From assembly GCF_000712135.1 (NCBI RefSeq), contig NZ_JOOE01000002.1, positions 248,001 through 312,000 on the forward strand: a DNA stretch of 64,000 nucleotides, given 5' to 3'. This document shows positions 52,790 to 61,108 of this stretch, piece by piece. The stretch is from Sphingomonas sp. UNC305MFCol5.2. Its GTDB lineage: Bacteria > Pseudomonadota > Alphaproteobacteria > Sphingomonadales > Sphingomonadaceae. A model generated the notes under the pieces. That model did not search any database. It saw nothing but the letters and a program-made list of their open reading frames with translations, and had not been told where the DNA came from. Made by a program: the position numbers and the translations under genes. How positions within the stretch are numbered: the stretch's first letter is position 1; the number at the start of each line of letters is the position of its first letter.

Positions 52790-54283
52790 TCAGGCGTCGC
52801 CGGCGGGGCAATATCGCGCGAGGAATTCCTGATGTGACGGCATGCGCGCGACCGCGTTGCCGATGTTCGATTTGAGCGCCGCGAGCGCCTTTCGCAGTTC
52901 CTCGGAATTCATCATCTTTGCCAGCCGATGATAGCTCGTCGGCGCGAGCCCCTGCCCGAGCAGCACCTGAACCCAGCTATCGACCCGGAACAGGTCGTTC
53001 GCTTCCTGATAGGCGTAAGCCTCATCGCGGAACAGCGCCATGCGCTGCGCGAGGCTGTCCGGTATCTCCATCGTCCGGCAACGATCCCAGAACGGCGAAT
53101 CGTCGCGCCGGGTGAGATGGTAATGGAGCGTGATGAAGTCGCGGATGCCCTCGATCTCATGGCGTGACTGATCGTTGAAACGATTGGCGATCGCCTCCTG
53201 GCAGCCGCCGAAGGGGAATTCCTGGATCAGCCGCGTCACCGCGACCTTGACGAGATGGATGCTCGTCGATTCGAGCGGCTCGATGAAGCCGCTGGCGAGG
53301 CCGAGCGCGACGCAATTCTTGTTCCACACTTTCTTGCGGGCGCCGGTCTGGTAACGGATCAGCCGAGGTTCTGTTAGAACCTCCCCTTCTATCTCATTGA
53401 GAAGCTTGGCCCGTGCGTCCTCGTCGGACATGAACTCACTGCAAAAGACGATGCCGTTGCCGACGCGGTGCTGGAGGGGGATGCGCCAGCGCCAACCTGT
53501 TCCGTGGGCGATTGCGCGGGTGAGCGGGATCGCGGGCCCGGTCGATCGCGTCTGCACGGCAAAAGCGCTGTTGGTTGTGAGGTATCGCGTCCAATCTTCA
53601 TAACCGGTGTGAAGTGTTTTCTCGATCAGCAATGCGCGGAAGCCAGTGCAATCGAGGAACAAGTCACCTTCGATGTTGACACCGGACTCGAGCACCAGTG
53701 CCGTTATGAAGCCGGTTTGCGGATCCTGGAGAACCTGTGCGATCTTGCCCTCGACGCGCTTGACTCCGGCCGGCTCGGCCAGCCCGCGCAGGAAGCGCGC
53801 ATAGAGCGTCGCGTCGAGGTGATAGGCATAGTTGATGTCCTGGCCCTCGGCCTTGGCGAACTTGCCTGCGTCGGACGCCTGCAGCTCGAAGCAATAGTCG
53901 GCGAGGCTGCCGCCGAAGCCCTGCGCGCGCGCTTCCATCCAGAAATGGTGGAAATCGGCCATCCATGTCGATCGCCTGCCGATCTCACCGAAGCTGTGGA
54001 TGTAGCGATCGCCGACCTGCCCCCAATTCTCGAACGAAATGCCGAGCTTGAAGGTCGCCTGGGTGGCACGCATGAACGCCTGCTCGTCTATCCCGAGGAG
54101 CTGGTGAAAGGTGCGCGACGTCGGGATGGTCGACTCCCCCACCCCGACGGTGCCGATCTCGTCGGACTCGACCAAAGTGATCTCGATCAACGGCCCGAGC
54201 TGCTTCACCAAAGCCGCCGCGGCGACCCAGCCGGCGGTGCCGCCGCCGGCAATGACGACGCGCTTCACGACTTGTTCGTTCAT
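52790..54283 (-). CDS. Flavin-dependent tryptophan halogenase-family protein
   Basis: The 497-residue protein has the FAD motif VVIAGGGTAGWVAAAAL, the halogenase lysine Lys79 (QATFKLGISF), the family motif WRWRIPLQ and EPLESTSIH with the Glu338/Ser339 pair. All catalytic signatures of PrnA-type halogenases are kept, so FADH2-dependent halogenation is chemically possible. Its context, in an operon with cupin_8, SapC and a TonB receptor and no secondary-metabolite genes, makes free tryptophan an unlikely substrate. The ATG overlaps the cupin_8 stop by 4 bp. Confidence 0.9.
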   Translation of the reverse strand: MNEQVVKRVVIAGGGTAGWVAAAALVKQLGPLIEITLVESDEIGTVGVGESTIPTSRTFHQLLGIDEQAFMRATQATFKLGISFENWGQVGDRYIHSFGEIGRRSTWMADFHHFWMEARAQGFGGSLADYCFELQASDAGKFAKAEGQDINYAYHLDATLYARFLRGLAEPAGVKRVEGKIAQVLQDPQTGFITALVLESGVNIEGDLFLDCTGFRALLIEKTLHTGYEDWTRYLTTNSAFAVQTRSTGPAIPLTRAIAHGTGWRWRIPLQHRVGNGIVFCSEFMSDEDARAKLLNEIEGEVLTEPRLIRYQTGARKKVWNKNCVALGLASGFIEPLESTSIHLVKVAVTRLIQEFPFGGCQEAIANRFNDQSRHEIEGIRDFITLHYHLTRRDDSPFWDRCRTMEIPDSLAQRMALFRDEAYAYQEANDLFRVDSWVQVLLGQGLAPTSYHRLAKMMNSEELRKALAALKSNIGNAVARMPSHQEFLARYCPAGDA

Positions 54284-55311
54284 CGATTCAGCCTGTTCAG
54301 GAGTTGGGCGCGGAGCCGACGCGCCGCGGTTTCGTCCAGCGCGCCGAGGAGCCCGCGCGCATGGTCAGGAAGATGCGCACCCGCGCGATCGGCCGGGCCG
54401 AAGACATAATAGTCGAACAGCGCCTGCCACCCGCGCTTCTCATGCTCAGGTCGATCGCGCAGGCTGAGCAGCGCGTGGAGCAAGGTGTTCTGCGGCGTGT
54501 CCATGAAGGCGGGCGAAGCGTTCCACCAATAATTGATCATCGCGTTGAACGGATCCAACGCCTCCACCTGATGCCACCACAAGGCGGGATAGATCAGCGC
54601 ATCGCCCGGCTCCATCTCCGCCACCTCGGCCGCCGCAAGCGCTTCGGCGAAGCGGGGATGGCGGGTCATGTCGGGTGCGTCGAAATCGACCATCGAGACC
54701 ACCTGACCCGCAGGCGTCGGATCGAACGGACCAGGATAGAGATTGGCGGCCTGATCGGGCGGGAACAACGTGAAGCGCCGATGCCCTACCAGCGTGACGG
54801 CGATGTTGTTCGACATGTCGAAATGCGCGGAAGCTATGGTCCGGTTGCCGATCCAGATGCTGACCAGCGGCGGATGCTCCGCGAGCTGCGGATCGCCGAA
54901 AGGCAGCGCCGCTTGTGCACGAAGCCCCGGCAGATACTGGTCGATATCTGTGGAGCCGATATAGATGGCCGGCGCATCGGGATCGCCCAGACCGGCGAGG
55001 AGCTGGTCGAGATAGCCCGACAGCGATCCGCGCTCCCTTGCGAAATTGAGCGCAGTGCAATCCTGGGTATAGCCAAAGCGGCCCCCGATCGCCGGATCGC
55101 CGACATAGGCCGTGACGGGACGACCGCCGTCGAACTGCTTGAGCCAGGCAATTGCCGACTCCGCGCCTTCCAGCCCGGCAGCGACCAGCGGCACGTCGCG
55201 CGCAATCCCGCGCAGGATCGCGGGGCGGCCATCGGCGATCAGATCGGCCACCGGCAGGGTGCTTGCCTGGGCCCCTTCGATCACGCGCGTGCGGCGAGTG
55301 ATGGCAGGCAT
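54280..55311 (-). CDS. Cupin_8/JmjC-type Fe(II)/2-oxoglutarate oxygenase-like protein
   Basis: The 343-residue protein has a cupin_8 fold with the metal triad His163-x-Asp165 (SAHFDMSNN) and His247 (YPALWWHQVEAL). It also contains IWIGNRTIASAHFD and FPPDQAANLYPGPFDP. Related JmjC enzymes hydroxylate protein side chains. It sits between the SapC and halogenase genes (5 bp and overlapping), which argues for a joint modification pathway. Substrate unknown. Confidence 0.88.
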   Translation of the reverse strand: MPAITRRTRVIEGAQASTLPVADLIADGRPAILRGIARDVPLVAAGLEGAESAIAWLKQFDGGRPVTAYVGDPAIGGRFGYTQDCTALNFARERGSLSGYLDQLLAGLGDPDAPAIYIGSTDIDQYLPGLRAQAALPFGDPQLAEHPPLVSIWIGNRTIASAHFDMSNNIAVTLVGHRRFTLFPPDQAANLYPGPFDPTPAGQVVSMVDFDAPDMTRHPRFAEALAAAEVAEMEPGDALIYPALWWHQVEALDPFNAMINYWWNASPAFMDTPQNTLLHALLSLRDRPEHEKRGWQALFDYYVFGPADRAGAHLPDHARGLLGALDETAARRLRAQLLNRLNR

Positions 55312-55316
55312 CGCGA

Positions 55317-56039
55317 TCAGCCGGTTGCGTCCAGCAGCATTTGCTTGCGCGCAATCAGCTGCTGGATGTTGCCGAGCGATGCCGCGACCAGGATGGCAAG
55401 CCGCAGGACGCCCGAGCGGTGCAGCCGCTCCAGCGGTTCGCCCGCCATGGCGGCAAGCCGCTCGATGTCCACGACGAGCACGTCCGGCACGGTGTATCGG
55501 CGATCTTCGCTCACATCGATGCTGAGCGTGACCGGCGTGAGCAGCCCAGCCTCGTCAAGTGCGGCATACGCGGCCGGAGCGCTTTCCATTTCCTGGTAAA
55601 GCAGCCGCAGCACGCCGGAAATATGGTTGAGATAGGGCGCATTGCCGCCATGCTCGAGGAACAGCGGCAGACCCTCGCCATCCCCGACGCGGGGGTCGTC
55701 CATGTCGACATGGATCATCGGCTCGCCCGGCGCCGCGTCGGTGGAATCCCGCGCGATGCCGATGGAGAACGGCCCGCGCCGGTGGCTGGCGGGCACATAG
55801 CGGCTGGCCCAGCGATCGCCGGACAGGAACAGGTTTTCGTCGCGGTCCAGCCCCAGCAGCGCATAGGCCTGGAGCCCGGTCTCGCGACGACGGAAGATGA
55901 TCGCGAACTCGCGCTGCAACTCCTCGAACTCGGCGGGGAACACCAGCGCCTGATTGGCGGCGTCGCCGAATTCGGCGCCCGCCTTCGGGCTGACGCGCAG
56001 ATTTGCATGGTCGATATTGTTGATCTGTACGGGGTTCAT
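55317..56039 (-). CDS. SapC family protein
   Basis: The 240-residue protein matches the SapC family: ANQALVFPAEFEELQREFAI at the N-terminus, LLGLDRDENLFLSGDRWASR, RRGPFSIG and GEGLPLFLEHG. It has no signal peptide. SapC-like proteins repeatedly accompany TonB receptors and halogenase/cupin_8 genes in Caulobacter and Sphingomonas relatives, but the biochemical role is not established. It lies 325 bp after the receptor gene and 5 bp before the cupin_8 gene. Confidence 0.87.
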   Translation of the reverse strand: MNPVQINNIDHANLRVSPKAGAEFGDAANQALVFPAEFEELQREFAIIFRRRETGLQAYALLGLDRDENLFLSGDRWASRYVPASHRRGPFSIGIARDSTDAAPGEPMIHVDMDDPRVGDGEGLPLFLEHGGNAPYLNHISGVLRLLYQEMESAPAAYAALDEAGLLTPVTLSIDVSEDRRYTVPDVLVVDIERLAAMAGEPLERLHRSGVLRLAILVAASLGNIQQLIARKQMLLDATG

Positions 56040-56100
56040 CCGCTCCGGTCCTGTTTCCGCTCAGGTCTAGGCTGTGTCGACATTCAACTCTTTCCCCCAC

Positions 56101-56225
56101 CCTGCAAGGGAGGGGTTAGGGGTGGATAAGAAGAGGTTGGGCTCGATGCCCGGCCTTTTCTTTATGTCCATGCAGCTCGAAGGGCTCGCTTCGCTCGCAC
56201 CCACCCCCTGCCCCTCCCTTGCAGG
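56101..56225. repeat. Inverted GC-rich intergenic repeat
   Basis: Arms 56101-56125 and 56201-56225 (about 22 of 25 matching) carry CCTGCAAGGGAGGGG and its inverse complement. It lies between the TonB receptor gene and sapC. The rest of this 324-bp gap holds only the terminator at 56289. Confidence 0.75.
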
Positions 56226-56288
56226 GAGGGGAGTTTCGCGGCCGAATGTCCATTCAGTCTAGCAGCGCGATAGCGACCGACAAAAGAA

Positions 56289-56317
56289 AAAGGCCGCTGC
56301 ACAGCGCGGCGGCCTTT
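56289..56317 (-). terminator. Rho-independent terminator after the TonB receptor gene
   Basis: AAAGGCCGC (56289-56297) pairs with GCGGCCTTT (56309-56317). Read on the minus strand the stem is followed by TTTTTCTTTTG. It lies about 50 bases after the receptor stop and before sapC, so some transcription of sapC-cupin_8-halogenase must read through or start afresh. Confidence 0.82.
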
Positions 56318-56363
56318 CTCCCCCTTCTATCGGGGGCAGGCCGAGGCCCACCCCCGAATTGGG

Positions 56364-59300
56364 TCAGAAGCGGAAACGTCCGCCGAGATAGAAGCGCGGC
56401 TTGAGCTCCTGCACATACACCAGGTTGGTCTCGGTGCGGGCATATTGACGGAACGGCTCGCTCGTCAGGTTGACCGCCTCGAGCGACACAGAGAAATTCT
56501 GCGTGATGTCGTAGCTGATGTTCGCGTCCAGCGTGCCGAAGGTGTCGGTGAACAGCGGGTTGCGATTGCCGCCCTGGTTCGTTCCCGACAGATACTTGTC
56601 ACGCCAGTTGTATGCGACGCGGGCCGAAAGACCGCCCTTGTCGTAGATAGCCGTGAAGTTGGCGCTGTCACCCAGACCCGTCAGCGCGAAGATGTTGACG
56701 TTCGGATCGGCATAGGGGTCCACGTTCACGTCGCCATCGACCTTGGTGTACGACGCCGAGAAACCGAAGCCGGTCTGCCCGAAGAAGTGAGTCCATGCGA
56801 CTTCGAAGCCGTGGATATTGCCTTCACGGTTGTTGACCGGACCGCTGATCGCGAAGTTGAACAGCGGGTCGCTCGCGTTGGGGATGATATCGACCGCGGT
56901 GGCAAGGGCATTGTAGAATGCCGTGCCCAGCCCCGTGCCCGGCGTGTAATTGGCCTGGAACTGTGCCGTCGCAGCTGCCTGGTTCCCGTTATTCTGCACC
57001 AGAAGCGCAGTGTAGGCGAACAGGTTGATGTCGCTCAGGGGAATGTTGTTGGTCCTGAGATAGTCGAGCGCGATGCCCGAACGCGTACCCGGGGCGCCCG
57101 AGCTCGGATCCCGCAGGCCGAACAAATTGCCGTTGGTCACCTGGGTGCCGATGAAGTTGCGCACGTTCTTGTTGAAGAAGCCGATCGAGACGAAGCTCGA
57201 AGGCTTGTAATACCACTCCAGCGATACGTCGAAATTGTCCGATTCGAGCGGCAACAGACCCGGGTCCTGCACGGTTGCGGCCGCAGCCGCTGCGCCGAGG
57301 GCCGTCGGGCGGTTCGGCGCCCCTGCAGTCACCGACGCGAACAGATTGCCATAGTCCGCACGAGCCAGCGTCTGGCTGAACGAGGCACGTGCAACCACGT
57401 TGTCGAGCACTTCGATGTTGAAATCCATCGACGGCAGCAGGTTGTCGTATTCCCCCTTTACGGTCACGGCACCACCGGCAGGCCCGCCATCGACGTAAAG
57501 ATCGTTGTCTGCCGCCCAGCGAATTGCCTGCGGCACCGACTGGAGCGCGATCGAATTGACCTTGGTCTTTTCGTAGCGAACGCCGATCAGTGCGTTCGCC
57601 TTGCGTCCGGCGATCTCGCCGGCCCAGGTCAGCTGACCATAGACCGCCCAGGTCTTCTCGCTCACCGTGTCGTCCGCCGACCCTTGCAGCGCGATATTTC
57701 TGCCGGGCTGGTTCACGTAATAAGGCGAGAAGATGTCGAGCAGATCGACTGCGTTCCCACGGAACGCAACCAGCGCCGACCCGGTCGAATTTGGATTATA
57801 TTTGTCGAATTTGCAGGTCATGCAGAAGGTTTTGACGAGATCGCCGGCCATCTGCTTGACCAGCCCGGTGTCGGTGATGCCCCAGTCGCCCAGCATCTGC
57901 TGGGTGTTGGAAGTCGCCGACCGCATCTTCGAATCGACATAGTCGCCACCGAAGTTGAAGCGGCTCCCCTCGCCCAGGTCCCAGGCGAATTCCGCCCCGT
58001 ACTGGTTGATCCGGGCTTCCTGCTCCGAAGTGATCGTGCGCGCGATCTGGGTTCCCATATCGCCGATGTCGAGCTGGTTGTTGCAGTTGCCGCCACGGCC
58101 GCCGTTCGTAGCGGGGCAGTCGTTGATCGTTTCCGACTGCTGCGGGAAGCCGGTGGTGTAGTCGACGCGGTGCGTCGCACGGACCGGCGCGCCGATCGAG
58201 ATCGTCGTCGCCGAGGAACCGTTTGCGTTATCCGGATTGGTCGTCGACTTCGAATGGTTGGCGTCGAGCGTCAGCGAGAGGTTGTCGGTGAAGTTCCATT
58301 TCAAATTGCCGCCGATCGAGTACAATTCGGTGTCGGTGGCGTATCGCTGCTGCTCGTAGCCCTTGTCCGCCTGGACGGCCTCGGCCAGGATGACGGCGCT
58401 CTGCATGTGCTTGTTGTCGTCGAAGGTGACGTCGGTGAACGGGCGCTGGAACCAGTTGGTCTGCTCGCTGCGCTCGTCGCTCAGCTTGTTCCGGGCATAG
58501 AGGCCGTCGACCGTGATCTCGATAGCATCCGACGGCTTGAACTGGACGACGGCCTGGCCGTTAATGCGCTCGCGGCGATTCTCGGAGAATTGATAACGGC
58601 TGTCGTTCGGGATCTGGACGTACGGCGTGGTCGGCCGGTTGGTGATGTTCGTGGTCGGGCTGATATATGGTCCTGCCGTGCTGAGGAAGGACGCCAGCGG
58701 CACGATGTTCCAATAATTCGGGTTCGACTGGATCGACGTCGATTCGCGCAGCTGATAGCTGCCGAACAGAGTGACGCCGAAGGTGCCGCTGTTATTCTTC
58801 CAGTTGATCAGGCCGGACACTTCGGGCGTGATCTTGCTCAGATCGGCCTCGGCATCCTCGACCGTGGTGTCATAGAGCGCCTTGGCGCCGATCGAGCCGG
58901 ACAGGCCATCTTCCCGAGCATCGAGAGGCCGGCGAGTCACGATATTGATCGATGCGCCGATGCCGCCCGACGGGATGTTGGCGCGGCCGGTCTTGTAGAC
59001 CTCCAGCGTGGCGACGCCTTCCGACGCCAGATTCTGGAAGTCGAACGAGCGGCCGGTGCCGCGCGCAAAGGCGTTGCCGGTGCTCGTGTCGATGCTGGTA
59101 GCCGGCAGCTGGCGGCCGTTCACCGTCACCAGATTAAAGCCGCCGCTGAAGCCGCGGACCGCGACCTGCGAACCTTCACCGTTGGCGCGGGTGATCGAGA
59201 CGCCGGTGATCCGCTGCAGCGACTCGGCGAGGTTCGTGTCGGGGAACTTGCCGATGTCTTCGGCAGAGATCGCATCGACGACGCCGGCGGAATTGCGCTT

Positions 59301-59510
59301 GATCGCAATCGCCTGATCGAGCGAGGCGCGGATGCCGGTGACGACGATGTCCTCGCTGGTGTTCTCGTCCTGCGCGGCGGGATCGCTCGCGGCGGCGGCC
59401 GGAGCGGCCGCCTCCTGCGCATACGCCAGGCCCGGCATCATCAGGCAAGCCGTGATGGCGAGTGCGGAAGCCGAGCGCGCGAGCGCCGGCGAAAGCCGAA
59501 TGCTGTTCAT
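56364..59510 (-). CDS. TonB-dependent receptor
   Basis: The 1048-residue outer-membrane receptor has a signal peptide (ALAITACLMMPGLAYAQ), a TonB box-like stretch (SEDIVVTGIRASLDQAIAIK), a plug domain (ISAEDIGKFPDTNLAESLQR, VTVNGRQLPA, VYKTGRANIPSGGIGASIN) and a 22-strand barrel ending FYLGGRFRF. Size and plug type match the large carbohydrate-linked TonB receptors of Caulobacter/Sphingomonas. The ligand cannot be read from sequence; the neighbouring hydrolases suggest an oligosaccharide. An operator-like site (59581) and a divergent lldD lie upstream. Confidence 0.95.
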   Translation of the reverse strand: MNSIRLSPALARSASALAITACLMMPGLAYAQEAAAPAAAASDPAAQDENTSEDIVVTGIRASLDQAIAIKRNSAGVVDAISAEDIGKFPDTNLAESLQRITGVSITRANGEGSQVAVRGFSGGFNLVTVNGRQLPATSIDTSTGNAFARGTGRSFDFQNLASEGVATLEVYKTGRANIPSGGIGASINIVTRRPLDAREDGLSGSIGAKALYDTTVEDAEADLSKITPEVSGLINWKNNSGTFGVTLFGSYQLRESTSIQSNPNYWNIVPLASFLSTAGPYISPTTNITNRPTTPYVQIPNDSRYQFSENRRERINGQAVVQFKPSDAIEITVDGLYARNKLSDERSEQTNWFQRPFTDVTFDDNKHMQSAVILAEAVQADKGYEQQRYATDTELYSIGGNLKWNFTDNLSLTLDANHSKSTTNPDNANGSSATTISIGAPVRATHRVDYTTGFPQQSETINDCPATNGGRGGNCNNQLDIGDMGTQIARTITSEQEARINQYGAEFAWDLGEGSRFNFGGDYVDSKMRSATSNTQQMLGDWGITDTGLVKQMAGDLVKTFCMTCKFDKYNPNSTGSALVAFRGNAVDLLDIFSPYYVNQPGRNIALQGSADDTVSEKTWAVYGQLTWAGEIAGRKANALIGVRYEKTKVNSIALQSVPQAIRWAADNDLYVDGGPAGGAVTVKGEYDNLLPSMDFNIEVLDNVVARASFSQTLARADYGNLFASVTAGAPNRPTALGAAAAAATVQDPGLLPLESDNFDVSLEWYYKPSSFVSIGFFNKNVRNFIGTQVTNGNLFGLRDPSSGAPGTRSGIALDYLRTNNIPLSDINLFAYTALLVQNNGNQAAATAQFQANYTPGTGLGTAFYNALATAVDIIPNASDPLFNFAISGPVNNREGNIHGFEVAWTHFFGQTGFGFSASYTKVDGDVNVDPYADPNVNIFALTGLGDSANFTAIYDKGGLSARVAYNWRDKYLSGTNQGGNRNPLFTDTFGTLDANISYDITQNFSVSLEAVNLTSEPFRQYARTETNLVYVQELKPRFYLGGRFRF

Positions 59511-59580
59511 CTGTCCCCTCCTTGTCGGCGCGCAGGGCGCACCACATGGTTTTTATGTGAGCGGCCATGTTACCGCCCGA

Positions 59581-59594
59581 TGTTAACGCTACCA
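59581..59594. promoter_or_regulatory. LacI/XylR-type operator candidate upstream of the TonB receptor
   Basis: TGTTAACGCTACCA differs at one base from the TGTTAGCGCTACCA palindrome known as the XylR operator of Caulobacter xylose genes. It lies 71 bases upstream of the receptor ATG, in a position fit for repression. A partial half-site (TGTTACCGCC) is at about 59568. Confidence 0.6.
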
Positions 59595-59873
59595 AGTTGT
59601 CCTACGTTGTCAACATCTGTCAGCCATAAGATGGCGGAATGAATTATGCTTTATTATTAGATATTTATGTCGATCAACTCTCCCGAGTCGAACAAAACTT
59701 GGCGCCTGCGACAAAAATAGCACAGCATCGTCGGTAACCGTTTTGTCGGTCCAATCGTCCGGAACACCTCGGGGGAGGACCGCTTCGTTGATACGTGATC
59801 GCAATCATTCCGAACTCGTATCCGTTACGCCTTGCGCGCATCGTGCCGAGAGCCGAAGCTGGCTCGACAGCGG

Positions 59874-59890
59874 GTTCCACCTTATGGCAC
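59874..59890. promoter_or_regulatory. Palindromic operator candidate upstream of lldD
   Basis: GTTCCACCTTATGGCAC matches the GH39-upstream site GTGCCACATTATGGCAC at 15 of 17 positions. It keeps the palindromic design except for one arm base, and ends 13 bases before the lldD ATG, where a bound repressor would block expression. Confidence 0.55.
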
Positions 59891-59903
59891 AGCATATCAC
59901 GCG

Positions 59904-61061
59904 ATGAGACAAGCAGCTTCCACCCTCGATTATCGCGAGCTCGCTCGGCGGCGCCTGCCGCATTTCCTGTTCGAATATATCGACGGCGGCTCTTATGCCG
60001 AGGTGACGCTCAAGCGGAACGTCGACGATCTCGCCCGGATCGCGCTGCGCCAGCGCATTTTGCGCGACGTCTCGTCGCTTGACCTCTCGGCCGAGTTGTT
60101 CGGACAAAAGCTGGCAATGCCGGTCGCATTGGCGCCGATCGGACTTGCCGGAATGAACGCACGGCGCGGCGAAGTGCAGGCGGCGCGGGCTGCCGAAAAG
60201 GCAGGCATTCCCTTTTGCCTTTCCACCGTCTCCGCGTGCCCGCTGGACGAAGTCGCGCGCGGCACCACTGCCCCCTTCTGGTTCCAGCTCTACATGATTC
60301 GCGATCGCGGGTTCATGCGCGAACTGCTCGACGCCGCGACGGCGGCGGGCTGCAATGCACTGGTGTTCACCGTCGACATGCCGGTACCCGGCTCGCGCTA
60401 CCGCGACTATCGCTCGGGACTCGCCGGCGCGAGCGGCATGTCCGGCGGCCTGCGGCGGATGTGGCAGGCCGTGAAGCGCCCCGCCTGGGCGTGGGACGTC
60501 GGCGTGCACGGGCGGCCGCACCAGCTCGGCAACGTCGCGCCGGTGCTCGGCAAGAATACCGGGCTCGAGGATTTCTTCGCGTGGATGCGCAACAATTTCG
60601 ACCCCACGGTGAGCTGGCGCGATCTCGACTTCATCCGCGAGCGCTGGAACGGGCCGCTGATCATCAAGGGCATCCTCGACGCCGAGGACGCGCGCGCGGC
60701 CGCGGAACTGGGGGCGGATGGGATCGTCGTCTCGAACCATGGCGGGCGCCAGCTCGACGGTGTGCCCTCGACCGCGCACGCGCTGCCGGCGATCGCCGAC
60801 GCGGTCGGCGACAAGCTGACGGTGCTGGCCGATGGCGGTGTGCGATCGGGGCTCGACGTGGTCCGCATGCTCGCTTTGGGCGCGAAGGGCGTGCTGCTCG
60901 GCCGCGCCTGGGCGTTCGCGCTGGCGGCGCGCGGCGAAGCGGGCGTCAGCCACATGCTCAAGCTGGTCGAGGCCGAGATGCGCGTCGCGATGGCGCTGAC
61001 CGGCTGCACCGGCGTGGACCAGATCACCCGCGACGCGCTGGTGGAGACGACTCGCCGCTGA
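59904..61061 (+). CDS. lldD: L-lactate dehydrogenase (FMN, LldD type)
   Basis: The 385-residue flavoenzyme follows E. coli LldD closely: [74 protein letters not shown], the FMN lysine in [12 protein letters not shown] and the catalytic His in [12 protein letters not shown]. It oxidises L-lactate to pyruvate and feeds the respiratory chain at the inner membrane. ATG at 59904 ([11 protein letters not shown]) aligns with the family start. No lactate permease or lldR is adjacent. It is followed by an exported Gfo/Idh gene after 47 bp. Confidence 0.95.
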   Translation: MRQAASTLDYRELARRRLPHFLFEYIDGGSYAEVTLKRNVDDLARIALRQRILRDVSSLDLSAELFGQKLAMPVALAPIGLAGMNARRGEVQAARAAEKAGIPFCLSTVSACPLDEVARGTTAPFWFQLYMIRDRGFMRELLDAATAAGCNALVFTVDMPVPGSRYRDYRSGLAGASGMSGGLRRMWQAVKRPAWAWDVGVHGRPHQLGNVAPVLGKNTGLEDFFAWMRNNFDPTVSWRDLDFIRERWNGPLIIKGILDAEDARAAAELGADGIVVSNHGGRQLDGVPSTAHALPAIADAVGDKLTVLADGGVRSGLDVVRMLALGAKGVLLGRAWAFALAARGEAGVSHMLKLVEAEMRVAMALTGCTGVDQITRDALVETTRR

Positions 61062-61108
61062 AATTCGAAAACAGGGCGAAAGAACCGCCCGGCAGGAGAG
61101 GATTTAGG

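Larger units (their letters stand above)
59511..59903. other. Divergent control region between the TonB receptor and lldD
   Basis: This 393-bp gap is AT-richer than its surroundings (especially 59600-59720). It holds the LacI-type operator candidate at 59581-59594 near the receptor and the 17-bp palindrome at 59874-59890 near lldD. No gene is recognised in it. Confidence 0.6.

Noticed and set aside
52790..54283. Halogenase as part of an antibiotic biosynthetic cluster
   Set aside because: No polyketide, peptide synthetase or pyrrole genes are present; the neighbours are a TonB receptor, SapC and cupin_8.
56445..59642. Open frame of 1065 codons on the plus strand opposite the TonB receptor
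   Set aside because: It is the antisense shadow of a high-GC coding region: Arg/Val/Asp-rich, no family resemblance, no ribosome site, and the minus-strand frame encodes a complete receptor.
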